Shown in pieces: positions 30,488-41,256 of a stretch of DNA of 43,159 nucleotides. The stretch covers positions 1 to 43,159 of the forward strand of contig JANSLP010000275.1 in the NCBI GenBank assembly GCA_029298735.1, in the 5' to 3' direction. The notes below the pieces were generated by a model, which saw only the letters and a list, made by a program, of their open reading frames with translations, ran no database searches and was not told the origin of the DNA. Made by a program: the position numbers and the translations under genes. This DNA is from Ophiostoma sp. CBS 140.51 (taxonomy: Eukaryota > Ascomycota > Sordariomycetes > Ophiostomatales > Ophiostomataceae). Numbering within the stretch: the stretch's first letter is position 1; each line of letters starts with the position of its first letter.

Positions 30488-31645
30488 ATGTGCACGTCAT
30501 CATCACCACAAACAATCCGCGCGTCCGTCCTGCACGGCGCCAAGGATCTGCGTCTTGAAGACCGTGCCCTCGAGGCCCCAGCCGCCGGTGAGGTCCAGGT
30601 CGCCGTCCGCGCCACCGGTCTGTGTGGCTCCGACCTCCACTACTACGGCCACTTTGCCAACGGCGATATTCTTGTGAAGGAGCCCCTGTCGCTGGGCCAC
30701 GAGTCGGCTGGTGAGGTCGTTGCCGTCGGCCCGGATGTTGCTGATCTCAAGGTCGGCGACCTGGTCGCTCTCGAGGTCGGCCAGCCCTGCGGCAAGTGCG
30801 CCCGCTGCGCCGAGGGCCGCTACAACATCTGCCCCGAAATGCGCTTCCGCAGCTCAGCCAAGTCGTTTCCCCACGCCCAGGGCACACTCCAAGACCGCAT
30901 CAACCACCCGGCATCGTGGTGCCACAAGCTGCCCTCGTCAATGTCGCTGAACGTGGCAGCGCTCCTCGAGCCTCTCAGTGTGGCCATCCAGGCCGCACGG
31001 CGGGCCAACCTCGAAAAGGGCCACAAGACCAAGAAGGTGCTGGTGCTCGGTGCCGGTGCTGTGGGTCTGCTGGTGGCGGGCATGTGCAAGGTCGCCGGTG
31101 TGCCCAACGTTGTGATTGCCGACGTCGATGCCAACCGCGTCAAGTTTGCGGTTGAGCACAAGTTTGCCGACACGAGCTTTATAGTGCCCATGGGCCCGCG
31201 CCCGACCACAACGGATGAGGCCCTGGCCACCGCACAGCAGACGGCTGCGGCTGTGGGCGCACTCGAGAGCAAGGGCGACAAGGTCGGCCAGGTCGACATT
31301 GTCTTTGAATGTACGGGCGTCCCCTCGTGTGTGCAGGCGGCTATCTATGCCACACGGCCCGGTGGCAAGGTCATGCTGATCGGCATGGGCACCCCGGTCC
31401 AGACGCTTCCCATTTCGGCGGCAGCCCTGCGCGAAGTCGATATTTGCGGTGTGTTCCGGTATGCCAACACGTATGCTGAGGGCATTGAGATTCTGTCGCG
31501 GACGGACAGCGAAGGTCCCGACTTCCCGAGCTTGATTACGCACGAATTCAAGGGTCTGGCTGCCGTCGAGGATGCTTTTGCCATGGCCAGCCGGAAAGAG
31601 GACGATGCCGGCAAGCTGGTGATCAAGGTTCTGGTCACAAACTAG
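30488..31645 (+). CDS. Zinc-dependent medium-chain polyol dehydrogenase (sorbitol / L-iditol dehydrogenase type)
   Basis: An intronless 385-residue MDR. Catalytic zinc ligands of the sorbitol dehydrogenase type are present: Cys46 (GLCGSD), His71-Glu72 (GHES) and Glu161 (LLEPLSV). The structural zinc lobe is complete: Cys101, 104, 107 and 115 (CGKCARC ... NIC). The Rossmann motif LGAGAVGLL binds the cofactor, and ADVDANR after strand 2 carries an Asp that points to NAD+. These enzymes oxidise a secondary hydroxyl of polyols (sorbitol, xylitol, related diols) to the ketone. The gene is divergent from the SDR and tail-to-tail with the HDH-like gene, whose stop is 118 bp away. The sequence alone does not fix the substrate. 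Confidence 0.94.
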   Translation: MCTSSSPQTIRASVLHGAKDLRLEDRALEAPAAGEVQVAVRATGLCGSDLHYYGHFANGDILVKEPLSLGHESAGEVVAVGPDVADLKVGDLVALEVGQPCGKCARCAEGRYNICPEMRFRSSAKSFPHAQGTLQDRINHPASWCHKLPSSMSLNVAALLEPLSVAIQAARRANLEKGHKTKKVLVLGAGAVGLLVAGMCKVAGVPNVVIADVDANRVKFAVEHKFADTSFIVPMGPRPTTTDEALATAQQTAAAVGALESKGDKVGQVDIVFECTGVPSCVQAAIYATRPGGKVMLIGMGTPVQTLPISAAALREVDICGVFRYANTYAEGIEILSRTDSEGPDFPSLITHEFKGLAAVEDAFAMASRKEDDAGKLVIKVLVTN

Positions 31646-31763
31646 ACAAGCATGTTCTGAGAAGACGTTATGAGGATAGGATGGCCGGATTGGAATTATA
31701 AATATGAACGGAAAAGTTACATTAATAGACTATTTGAACCCAACCCTTTGTTGACTAACGTTT

Positions 31764-33092
31764 CTACGCCTCAGGGGGCTGTCTCTCCTCCGCTTTGATC
31801 CAGTCGTACGTGTCACCGAGGTGGTCGTGAGCACGCAGATCGCCCGACCGGGCATGACCTTCAAATAGTTCGGCACGCGCAGCTCGTCCACACAGCTGGC
31901 CCAGTTTTCCGCTTGCCTCGGCGTTGCGCACCTCCTGGTACGTCACCGTTCGCAAATACTTGCCGACCCAGAGCCCGCCGGTATACCGCGAAGCACCACG
32001 TGTGGGAAGGACATGGTTCGTGCCGATGCACTTGTCGCCGTAGGAGACGCACGTCATCGGGCCCAGGAATAGGGCACCGTAGTTCTTCATCTTGGTCAAT
32101 GCATCACGCGGCGTCTTGGTGAAGATCTGCACATGCTCGAAAGCGTACTCGTCGGCAATGGCATAGGCTTCGTCGACATCCTTGGCCAGTACGACCTCGC
32201 CCAATTGGCCCCACGAGACGCGTGCAATGTCGGCCGTACTGAGTGTTGTGAGGAGAGAGTCACATAACTCAATCGTCTTGCGCCCAACCTCTTCCGATGT
32301 TGTGATCAGCACAGCAGGACTGTCCGGTCCGTGCTCCGCTTGAGACAACAAATCCGTCGCCACCATGAACGGATCGGCTGTCTCGTCCGCCACGATCAAC
32401 ACTTCCGTCGGTCCGGCGAACAAATCAATGCCGACTTCGCCAAAAAGCTGACGCTTTGCCTCTGCCACGAAGGCGTTTCCAGGGCCCGCCAAAAAGTCGA
32501 CTTTGCGGATCGTCTCTGTGCCGACGGCCATGGCGGCCACAGCCTGAACGCCGCCCAGAATGAAAATCTCGTCGGCTCCAGCCAAGTGTAAAGCCGCCAC
32601 AGTCGCACTCGGAATCTCGCCACGGATCGGAGGTGTGCAACCAATGACATGAGGCACGCCGGCCACTTTCGCGGTGACGACCGTCATGTGCGCCGAGGCC
32701 AGCAATGGGTACCGGCCACCAGGAACATAGGCACCGACAGTGGCGACGGGGTTGTTGAGCTGGCCTAGAAAGACGCCCGGCTGGATTTCCACCTCAAAAT
32801 CTTGGAGCGAGGCACGCTGTGCCTCGGCAAACTTGCGCACATTGGCCTGGACGGTGCGGATGTCGTCCAATGTCTGTTGTGGCACGCTGGCTACGATGCG
32901 CTCAATGTCCTCAGAGCTCAATTTGAAAGACTCGGGCATCCACTTGTCAAACTTGTCCGAGTAGCGACGGACGGCGGCATCACCATCGTGGCGGATGTTG
33001 TCAATGACGTTGCGGACAATAGACGGAACGTCGGCAGCCGGAGCGCCTGTGGTGGCGGTCGGCGTGGCCTTTTTCAAGTAGTTTCGAGACAT
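31764..33092 (-). CDS. Stand-alone histidinol dehydrogenase homologue (sulfopropanediol 3-dehydrogenase / HpsN-like)
   Basis: A single exon of 442 residues covering a complete HDH fold. The zinc and catalytic residues of the family are kept: Gln251 and His254 (SQAEHG), Glu319-His320 (FEH), Asp353 (YGD) and His413 (EGHA). Two four-electron-dehydrogenase landmarks are also present: AGPTEVLIVAD and GTNHVLPT. Fungal histidine synthesis uses the HDH domain of a trifunctional HIS4 protein, so a separate HDH-like protein points to another alcohol. The motif here is GDKCIGTNH, with Lys354 where true histidinol dehydrogenases usually have GDY. HDH-like paralogues such as HpsN oxidise a primary alcohol to the acid in two NAD+ steps. 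No targeting peptide is evident. It has its own promoter containing the repeated TGTCGGG element. Confidence 0.9.
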   Translation of the reverse strand: MSRNYLKKATPTATTGAPAADVPSIVRNVIDNIRHDGDAAVRRYSDKFDKWMPESFKLSSEDIERIVASVPQQTLDDIRTVQANVRKFAEAQRASLQDFEVEIQPGVFLGQLNNPVATVGAYVPGGRYPLLASAHMTVVTAKVAGVPHVIGCTPPIRGEIPSATVAALHLAGADEIFILGGVQAVAAMAVGTETIRKVDFLAGPGNAFVAEAKRQLFGEVGIDLFAGPTEVLIVADETADPFMVATDLLSQAEHGPDSPAVLITTSEEVGRKTIELCDSLLTTLSTADIARVSWGQLGEVVLAKDVDEAYAIADEYAFEHVQIFTKTPRDALTKMKNYGALFLGPMTCVSYGDKCIGTNHVLPTRGASRYTGGLWVGKYLRTVTYQEVRNAEASGKLGQLCGRAARAELFEGHARSGDLRAHDHLGDTYDWIKAEERQPPEA

Positions 33093-33252
33093 TTTAGTAT
33101 GATGTTAGAGTTAAAATAAATTCAATACAATGCTACAAGACATTCATGTAGATTGATGTTCGCATTTTGAATAATACGTTCGAGAGACCGGCGGCATCTT
33201 CCCGTGCGGGGACGTCACAGTGCATAAGCCCGTGAGGAGAGGTGAGGAGAAA

Positions 33253-33361
33253 CCCGACAACGGACATCGTCTAATGTCTGTCGGGCTAAATTCGGACGGA
33301 AAAAGCCCGCGTCGGTCGTATGTCGTTTACATAGAGTTGAAGCTTGTCGGGAATGTCCGTT
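33253..33361. promoter_or_regulatory. Cluster of repeated, inverted motifs upstream of the HDH-like gene
   Basis: TGTCGGG occurs at 33279-33285 and 33345-33351 on the plus strand and at 33253-33259 on the minus strand. ATGTCCGTT occurs at 33353-33361 (plus) and 33259-33267 (minus). The copies at 33253-33285 form an imperfect inverted repeat: CCCGACA, a 3-base bulge, GACAT, a 6-base loop, then ATGTC and TGTCGGG. CGG-containing inverted motifs are the usual targets of Zn2Cys6 regulators. The cluster lies about 160-270 bp upstream of ATG 33092. Confidence 0.5.
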
Positions 33362-34311
33362 CTTTATGTACTAGACCATACGCTCGAAATATATTTTGAT
33401 AAAAATGAATGCGACTGTAAGTTCCGAAGACAAAACATGGGACGGACTTTTTGGAGTTTTCAATTGATTAGATAATTGCCGTAGAAGTCTAAAATGGAAG
33501 AGCTTGAAGATCATAAATAGGCAGCAGAATTTCAGTTCCCCAGATTTCATCTTTGTGTGGGTTAAAAATAGGATGACGGTGGTTGTTAGCGTCAAAAAAC
33601 GCTAACAAAACCTTTGTTGACAATCTTTGTTCAGCGTGTTCAGGAACTTTTTCAGTGGATCTCGGCGATCATTTTCTAAATTTAATCGGTATTCCACATC
33701 AAATTCGCCACGGCCATGGGCTGGACGGAAGTGGTTCTTGCAGCCATTATAGAGCGTTTTAGTGGTCATTATGACACCACACTCGTGTTTCGTTTCACTG
33801 AACTTTTCACTCGCCAAAGTCCCCGGAATCAAAATGCATCGCTCCGGTTCCAGCCCTACGGCCCACGCCAAGGGACGCAAATGGATAAAAGGGACCGAAA
33901 GCTTGTCTCAAATTCACCATATCGCCTGCCGGCAGTAAAACAAAGTTCCCGTTCTACGTATGCAGGGCTCTTGGCGCCTTAGTAGATCAGGCTGCCATAT
34001 TTTGGCAATGACGGATGTGAAAATTGAGTGGGTAATCGAGCACATCGACCAAGAATAGCATCATGAGATGTTTGTGATATGAAAACTCGATCAATCTGAG
34101 ACTAGGTTGCCTTGGCTCTGCAACAGTTGAAAGATGTATATATGTCGTGATATGTCGACCTCGATTGAGGGTAAATTATTTCGACATTATCAACAATCAA
34201 AACATTAACCATCACATCCTACTTCGATCACAAACACCCAACACAGTCAGCATCTTCACAGTCAATATCAATCTTCAAGTCTGCGACTTCGACGTCACCA
34301 CATCCACCAAA
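33362..34311. other. Intergenic region before the MARVEL-type gene
   Basis: No recognisable gene. A minus-strand ORF at 33880-33602 (92 codons) shows no family features. The last 110 bases before 34312 are C/A-rich, as in a leader. Confidence 0.45.
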
Positions 34312-35253
<942 letters not shown>

Positions 35254-35618
35254 AAGAACTCACAATCTCCGAAACTACTAAGACTCTTCTCGGGGAGACA
35301 TAATGATAGTGATTATGAGGGATGGGAAGCGATAATGAGAAGAGTGGTGGAGAGGGATGGTGGTGGAAGATTGACGACCTTTTGTTTCCAAGCTTTATGA
35401 TAGACGGAGTTGGTGTTTACTACATTTTTTTTAATTTCACTAATAAATCATCCTGCTGCACAAAGTATATTGATAGTAGTGAACTTAACTATTTAATAAT
35501 TAATGAAACATTGTATCTCACTGCATGTCTGCTGGTATCAGGCCAGAACATGTTGAATATCCATCAGGAGCACTGGACCACATATAAGTTGGCAACTACT
35601 GACCCTAACACCAATTGT
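35254..35618. other. Short convergent spacer
   Basis: This is the 3' flank shared by the MARVEL-like gene (plus) and the DJ-1/PfpI gene (minus). It is A/T-rich from 35420 to 35515 with no gene. Confidence 0.5.
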
Positions 35619-36579
35619 TTACTCCGAGTAGCCAACAGGACCAACACAGTCGAGCAACGAGTGTGTCTTGTTCGCACCAGGGACCTATTCTGTTAGTGAA
35701 CCGTCATACTTAAAATTCTCCTTTCTCCACAGAGTACTTACATTGTGCACAACCGAAAACGGATCCCATGTGGCATCCGTGTGCGGTGCGTACTCGACAT
35801 TGTTCATGTACGTGTCCAGCGGGTGGTCACCGTACAGCTCCTTGAGGAAGGCATAAGCCATGTCCATGCCTGCTGCCACGCCCGAGCTCGTCCATACTTT
35901 TCCGTCCACCACCCACCGCGCACTCGGCACCCACGTCACGTTCTTGCCGTGCGTCTGAGTCTGGGCCCACGCGGCCTTGTTGGACGTGGCGCGGCGGCCC
36001 TCGAGGACGCCCGACTTGGCCAAAGTAATAGCGCCAGTGCAGACACTGAGCAGATACTCGAGCTCAGGAAAACGGGCACGGACAAAATCCTCAACCTTGG
36101 TGTTGTTGTTCTGCTCAAGGGCGACGTTGCCCGTGCCGCCGGGGACCAGCAAGATATCCAACTTGGGGGCGGTCTCGAACGAATGGGTGGCGACGACCTG
36201 GGGGTTGATCATGTAGCTCAAGTCCATGGGCGGCAGGTCGGGAGCCATACGGTGGAGAGGAGGGCGGGCCGGAATAGGGCCAGGAGTCTCGGCAATGGTG
36301 GCCAGGGTCATGTTGTAGTAGTACGACATTCCAAAGATCATCTCGAGGGGTCCAAAAACGTCCAGGGGCTCGAAGCCGGGGAAGAGGATCTGTTACACGA
36401 CGTCAGTGACGTTTCACCAAGACAAGTCAAAATGCTGTGCAACTCACATAGCCAACCGACAGGGTACGGTTTGCATTGGCCTTCTGGGTGTCGGTTTGAG
36501 GCTGAGCTACTACTAGCTGGCTTGCTGCGAGTAGTGAGCTAACGGCTTGAAGCCACGACACTCCGGTGAGAACCTTCAT
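35619..36579 (-). CDS. Secreted DJ-1/PfpI (class I glutamine amidotransferase-like) protein
   Basis: Three exons, 36579-36448, 36389-35742 and 35684-35619, with introns of 58 and 57 nt (GTGAGT and GTAAGT donors), all phase 0, give 281 residues. The third exon encodes only 21 residues (ending VGPVGYSE) and is easily missed, because the reading frame runs on past the donor into an intronic stop. Residues 1-25 form a signal peptide (VSSLLAASQLVVA). The DJ-1 core follows: ILFPGFEPLDVFGPLE (45-60), LLVPGGTG, and the nucleophile elbow SVCTGAITLAK (Cys161). Sequons such as NMT, NNT and NVT fit secretion. DJ-1/PfpI proteins include ThiJ-like hydratases, glyoxalases and proteases; the substrate here is unknown. 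Confidence 0.9.
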
Positions 36580-37864
36580 TGTCGGTGTTGAGTTAGGTCA
36601 AAAGATGGTGCGGAAACAAGATTAGCTGATTGTTGATTTAGTGTAGATGCTGTTAGAAGTCCTTGGCATGAAAACGATGCAAGACATCACAGTCTTATAT
36701 AACTGTCAAGGTCGACGTATTTTGTCATGTTGATTGTTGTCATGTGCCATCTCTTGTATCCTTTGATTTTGATTTTACGATATTCACTAGCCTTTACGGA
36801 GCTCCGTAGTGAAGGATGAAGCTTTTGTAATCGAAGTGGCTATTCGCGATGCTATTGAGAGGGTTTGAGCTTGTAATTGATTGCAATTGTGATGCTTTAG
36901 CTCAGCAGACCTCGTTGAGGGCTGCTTGTTGACATTTATCCCACGAAGGATCGATCCTTCCCACGGAGAGAAAGGTCCTCATAACGAAGCGGGAAAATGA
37001 CGATGCAGTGTGCACTTAAAGAGATGTGATGATTCCATGAGAACAGAAAAGCTCTTTGTGGGCCAAGCCACGGGTAAATCTCTCCCGCTCCGCATTGTTG
37101 ACGTCTGTCCCAAGAAGTGGGATCTGGCCCTATTTCAACGTCTTGGCGGTCCCTCTTCTAAAGTGCGGGACAGAGCGCAAGGCTGCCACGGGACGAGTAC
37201 TGAGCAAATATGAGCAACTTTGAGCCGTTGGCTTATGAAAGCAGGCCAGGTCTTAGATGTATGGAATTAGATAGGTACGATGATCGTGTTTTAAAGAAAA
37301 ATAGCATTGATAATCAAGAACAACACTGGACAGAAAAACAACGACAGCAAAACAACAGACATAAGCCATCTCCGTTCCCCTGGGGAAAAAAACACTAGCA
37401 AATTACAGCCCCTGCGTACCCCTCCGGTGCCTGTCTTGGTCATGATAAACACAGCAGGCTCAGCATCAATCTCCTCGTCAGAGTTATAGGCAAGACCCTC
37501 TCCAAAATATTTGAGTCATAGTTGCTGATTCCTTTTTCGACGATGTCAACCCGTCTTCTGAGGCTCTTCTGCAAGACTGCATCGAGATGCACACGCTTAA
37601 AAGATGCCGCACTAAAAATATGGCACTTACATGACCTTTGGCCCTAGCCTATTTAGGACTAATATAAACAAGGCTCCTCTGTCACAAACTGCCTTTTGAC
37701 ACCCGCGGGTGTCTAGAAGTCCCGTTACAACCAGCAACTTCTAGTATTTAACAACTTTTTGACCCAAAGACCCTGTCGTTAGTGTAGAAACAATTTCTTT
37801 TAAATTTTCTCGAAGTATCTGATCATCAATTTTTTTTACTATTTCCTTACTTTATATAGAGCTG
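36580..37864. other. Intergenic region with decayed A/T-rich sequence
   Basis: Near 36580-36720 this is the promoter of the DJ-1/PfpI gene. From about 37540 to 37860 it is A/T-rich with broken protein-like pieces on the plus strand (for example DSFFDDVNPSSEALLQD and KYGTYMTFGPSLF) interrupted by stops. I cannot assign them to a family. This block abuts the truncated end of the esterase pseudogene. Confidence 0.35.
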
Positions 37865-38780
37865 CTAAATGGCGGACACGGCGCCCTGGCTGACACCATA
37901 GTCGCGAATAAATTCCCGGAAGTTGGCCTCGGTGCAGTTGCTCATACAGAGAGCCGCGAAAAGTGTCGCCGTCCAGCTGCGGGAAGAACTAGTTGCGTAG
38001 ACGCACGACCCCATCGACAGCGTTGAGCTTGTCGAAGGAAGCTCTCGTAGGCGCTCTAGAGAGTTCTCCGCATGGTGACAACCGGCGTCCCGAGTGATGT
38101 TGTCATATAACTCTTGGCTTGACGCAACGGTCCAGCCGCCGAGAAGCAGTGGCCCACCACTCCGGCCGATGGCGCCATGAAACAACTCGTTACCACGACC
38201 CCTATAGGCCATGATATGGATGTCTACGGAGCCCGCACCCGCCGACTCGCCCCAGATTGTGACGCGCTGTGCATCGCCACCAAATGCAGCGATGTTTTCT
38301 TGTATCCAATGCAGAGCCAGCCTTTGGTCGCGGATGCCCAAATTTGTTGGGCCGTCCGCCCTCACGGCGCGGCTGTTCAAAAAGCTCCATCCAGAAACAC
38401 AGCAATTGAACGTCATGCCGACCACGGGCTGCCACAGGCCACGGAGTTGGCTACCGTATACGTCAAGTTGTAACGTTTGTCCACACTACCACCCTCCCAG
38501 TAGCCGCCGCCGTAGATCCAGACTGCTACGGGCAGTTTTTTATCCTGGTCAATACCGGTCGGCCGCACCACATTGATAGTCAGACAGTCCTCGCTTATGG
38601 GGTAGCCCGCATCATCACCCACGGGATAGCCCACGCACTCTGTCGAGTATGCTGTCGCATTGCCCAACCCTTGCCATGATTTGTTATAAGAGACAGGCGG
38701 CCGAATTCGCAGATGTTCTGTAGGTGGTGCCGCATATGGACGATTGTAAGGGCTGAGGAGACAGTCTAGACCGTAGGTCC
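37865..38780 (-). pseudogene. Type B carboxylesterase/lipase (alpha/beta hydrolase), truncated and frameshifted
   Basis: Reading from about 38780 downward, RPYAAPPTEHLRIRPP, CLTINVVRP and WIYGGGYWEGG are the N-terminal and oxyanion-hole motifs of COesterase. Near 38415 one base is missing: the sense passes from ANSVACGSP in one frame to VGMTFNCCVSGWSFLNS in another. The second frame contains QNIGAFGG-type sequence (QENIAAFGGDAQRVTIWGESAG) with the nucleophile GESAG. After SWTAT the sequence jumps to CTEANFREFIRDYGV, so part of the middle is missing, and the frame stops at 37865. Intact enzymes are about 550 residues, so the last third, with the catalytic His, is gone. Confidence 0.78.
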
Positions 38781-39408
38781 TATGCGGCTATGGAGGGCGG
38801 CGTCATTGTTGGGGAGAGTGACAGGCGGTTGACGATGTCGATAGGCGGGCAAGGCAAGAGAGGGAAGATGACCAAAAAGGCAAAATTAATCACATATTCG
38901 TCGTTTGACTCGACTGTGGTGACAAACGTGTTTGAATAGATTTAATAGAGTTGAAGTTGATATGTCGATTAGACGATACGGGAACTGTGATCCATTTCGA
39001 GGTGTTCACCCCTAATCAGGGCGGCTTGCGTGCAAACCGTTAGAGAATGATAACAGAAAACCGCACTACAGCTTGGTGGCGTTGTCGGTTTAACAAAAAA
39101 AACGGCATACGTGCGGTTCTTCATCCTTCATGCCAAAACATTGCGTTGATCCACGAGGTTTGTAAGGGTCTTTATTACTTATCTCGGAATAGAAAATTGG
39201 GTGTTAAAGAGCAAAATATGCCGTACTCTTTTGTGTGATTTGTTTTCTTTTTCACAGGAAAGATGCGACATTGATGGGATTTGAGAAGACCTTTGTAAAT
39301 TGAGACAAGAAGACGGTGAGGTTGAGAGCGTCAAAAAATAAAACAAAAAGATAACGTTTATATTTGAAGCATTTTCTTTGATTATTTAGAATCGGTGTAA
39401 AAGTTGTC
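38781..39408. other. Intergenic, nothing recognised
   Basis: An A/T-rich region with no convincing ORF lies between the esterase pseudogene and the tRNA terminator. Confidence 0.45.
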
Positions 39409-39413
39409 AAAAA
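39409..39413 (-). terminator. RNA polymerase III terminator of the tRNA gene
   Basis: A run of five T on the minus strand begins five bases after the tRNA 3' end, as expected for Pol III termination. Confidence 0.75.
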
Positions 39414-39417
39414 TTAA

Positions 39418-39507
39418 GGTCCTACCCGGAATCGAACCGGGGCTACTGGAAATTCAGATTTGAATGGAAATCAGAATCCAATGTCCTAACCGCTAGACTA
39501 TAGGACC
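39418..39507 (-). tRNA. tRNA-Gln(CUG), intron-containing
   Basis: On the minus strand the acceptor arms GGTCCTA/TAGGACC pair perfectly. The D-arm is GTCT...GGAC, the T-arm is CCCGG-TTCGATT-CCGGG, and the B-box GGTTCGATTCC is intact. The anticodon stem TTGGA/TCCAG encloses TTCTGA, anticodon CTG, followed by a 19-nt intron after position 37. The mature length without CCA is 71 nt. The sequence outside the anticodon loop matches the fungal tRNA-Gln pattern. Confidence 0.9.
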
Positions 39508-41256
39508 GTTTGTTATTGGATACCGGCGATACTAGACAGGGCTTACGTAGGACGGAGCCACAGACACTTCCCAATCAGACTCCACCCAGCCCATTGACTT
39601 CGCTCTACGTTATTCTTCCAAAGACGAGATATTGGACTTTGCACCTTTGGCAGACAAAGACGGGAAGGATTAGACTTTTGGCACGCGGTCTATGCTGTGA
39701 ACATGCGACGATTCCGAGTCTGCATCTGAAGCTGTACGGGAGTGTTGGCTCAGCACTCCGTTTTGTTGCTCGTGCAGGAGTGATGTGCGTTCGTCGATGG
39801 CCATGGCAATTTTGTCCACGCGGCTAGGAATTGCAAATGGAAAATGATTGTAGCGGAACAAGGAGTGAAAAATAGAGCAACAATAAGCATTGAATAAAGG
39901 AACGGAGGAATAAAAATCAAAGGTAAAGCAAGATATGGGGGAACAGAGAACAGTGATAATAGACTTGCCGATATAAAACAATGCAATTCAGTGCACTAAA
40001 TTGGGTACTAGTACTGTTCAATCTCACATGGCCAAATTTTCCCACTATGATAATGATGTTTGGTGAACTTCCGCAGTCGCGATTCCTGGAAACAGAATGT
40101 AGCATCCGAACAGCCGGGAAGCGGTTTGGCTGCGGCCGAATTATAACGTGGCGTGGCCATGGCAGTAGGGACGAATATCGAGGTATCTGGGGTCTTATCA
40201 GAGGGGGCCAGCTGATATGTACGTATTCACAATCATCCACCATCGCGCTTTCCGCTATGATGCGGCTGCCGCAACCCGTTCCTTTATCAATTGGCGTAGA
40301 TGATGGCCGGTCTTGGAGGACGGTGAACCTGAGCTCCGTGCGCCGTATTCCGATAAAAATGTAAAAGAAAAATAATGGTTTCCTTCGAAGATGCTTGTCT
40401 CGGCCGTTGGAAATGTTTAATGCCGGCTAAATTCAGGGAAGTAAACACGGTAAATGGAACACCGATAGCAAGATAAGCGGACATTCACTAGCTGCAAGGT
40501 TTCTACTACACAGAGGTATCGGTGCTCGGGGCTCAATATTCTGCTCGGTATCTATTTCTGTTTCCTTCCATGTTTCGTGAATTAATAGTTCGAGAATATT
40601 AAATCAGTTCATGATCTCAATATCAGAAAGCAACGGTCGAGTTGTGAATTTCCCAAGCCCAATTTTCCGACCATCTTCCCAATTCATATGTCAGATTTGA
40701 GCTGTATCATGCCAGCGTTGTCCCGCCCGATAACCCTCACTGGAGATGTCCTTCTTTACACGTGCACCAATGCTCTCCCTGCTCTATAATCAATATAGTA
40801 TTCGCCGGCAGCGGAAAGGAGCAAAATTTTATGTAAGAAACGTTGCGGGCGATGGTCAGAAAATGTCTTGACGGGTGGTAAACTGCCCACGTGTCAATCA
40901 TGAAGTAGGTGCGTTGCACAGGAAGAAAAGACAGGATGTTTTCAGCACGCTGCCTGTAGTTGACAGCCACATGTAACCTACACATGCGTCATTCGCACCA
41001 CTTGTTTGTAGTGAAGTCAACAAACACACGTGAATGGCCAACGCCGTGACGCAGATGCATAAAGTTCTGTTTGTTTACGATAGTATTGACTTACAAACAG
41101 AGAAAATCAATGAACGGCAGTGAATGAATGTCGGTTGTTTGGGTATCCCAGCGAACATAAAAAGGCTCCTCCGTGCTGTTGTTTCCGTGAGATTTTTATC
41201 AAAACCTGCAATGTTTTATGCTTTTTAGTACGTGACCCTCTTAGAAGACAACAACA
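39508..41256. other. Intergenic region, possibly with a small gene remnant
   Basis: On the minus strand, 39801-39670 reads MAIDERTSLLHEQQNGVLSQ and stops soon after; ERTSLL-type starts are common in fungal membrane transporters, but no transporter follows. The rest is A/T-rich without recognisable genes. The part before 41257 serves as promoter of the next gene. Confidence 0.35.

Noticed and set aside
33602..33880. A 92-codon minus-strand ORF between the HDH-like and MARVEL-like genes
   Set aside because: No recognisable motif, no leader and no homologous pattern; the opposite strand is open to a similar length.
39670..39981. Possible start of a membrane transporter (MAIDERTSLLHEQQ)
   Set aside because: Only a short hydrophilic start is present and no transmembrane exons follow; too weak for a gene call.
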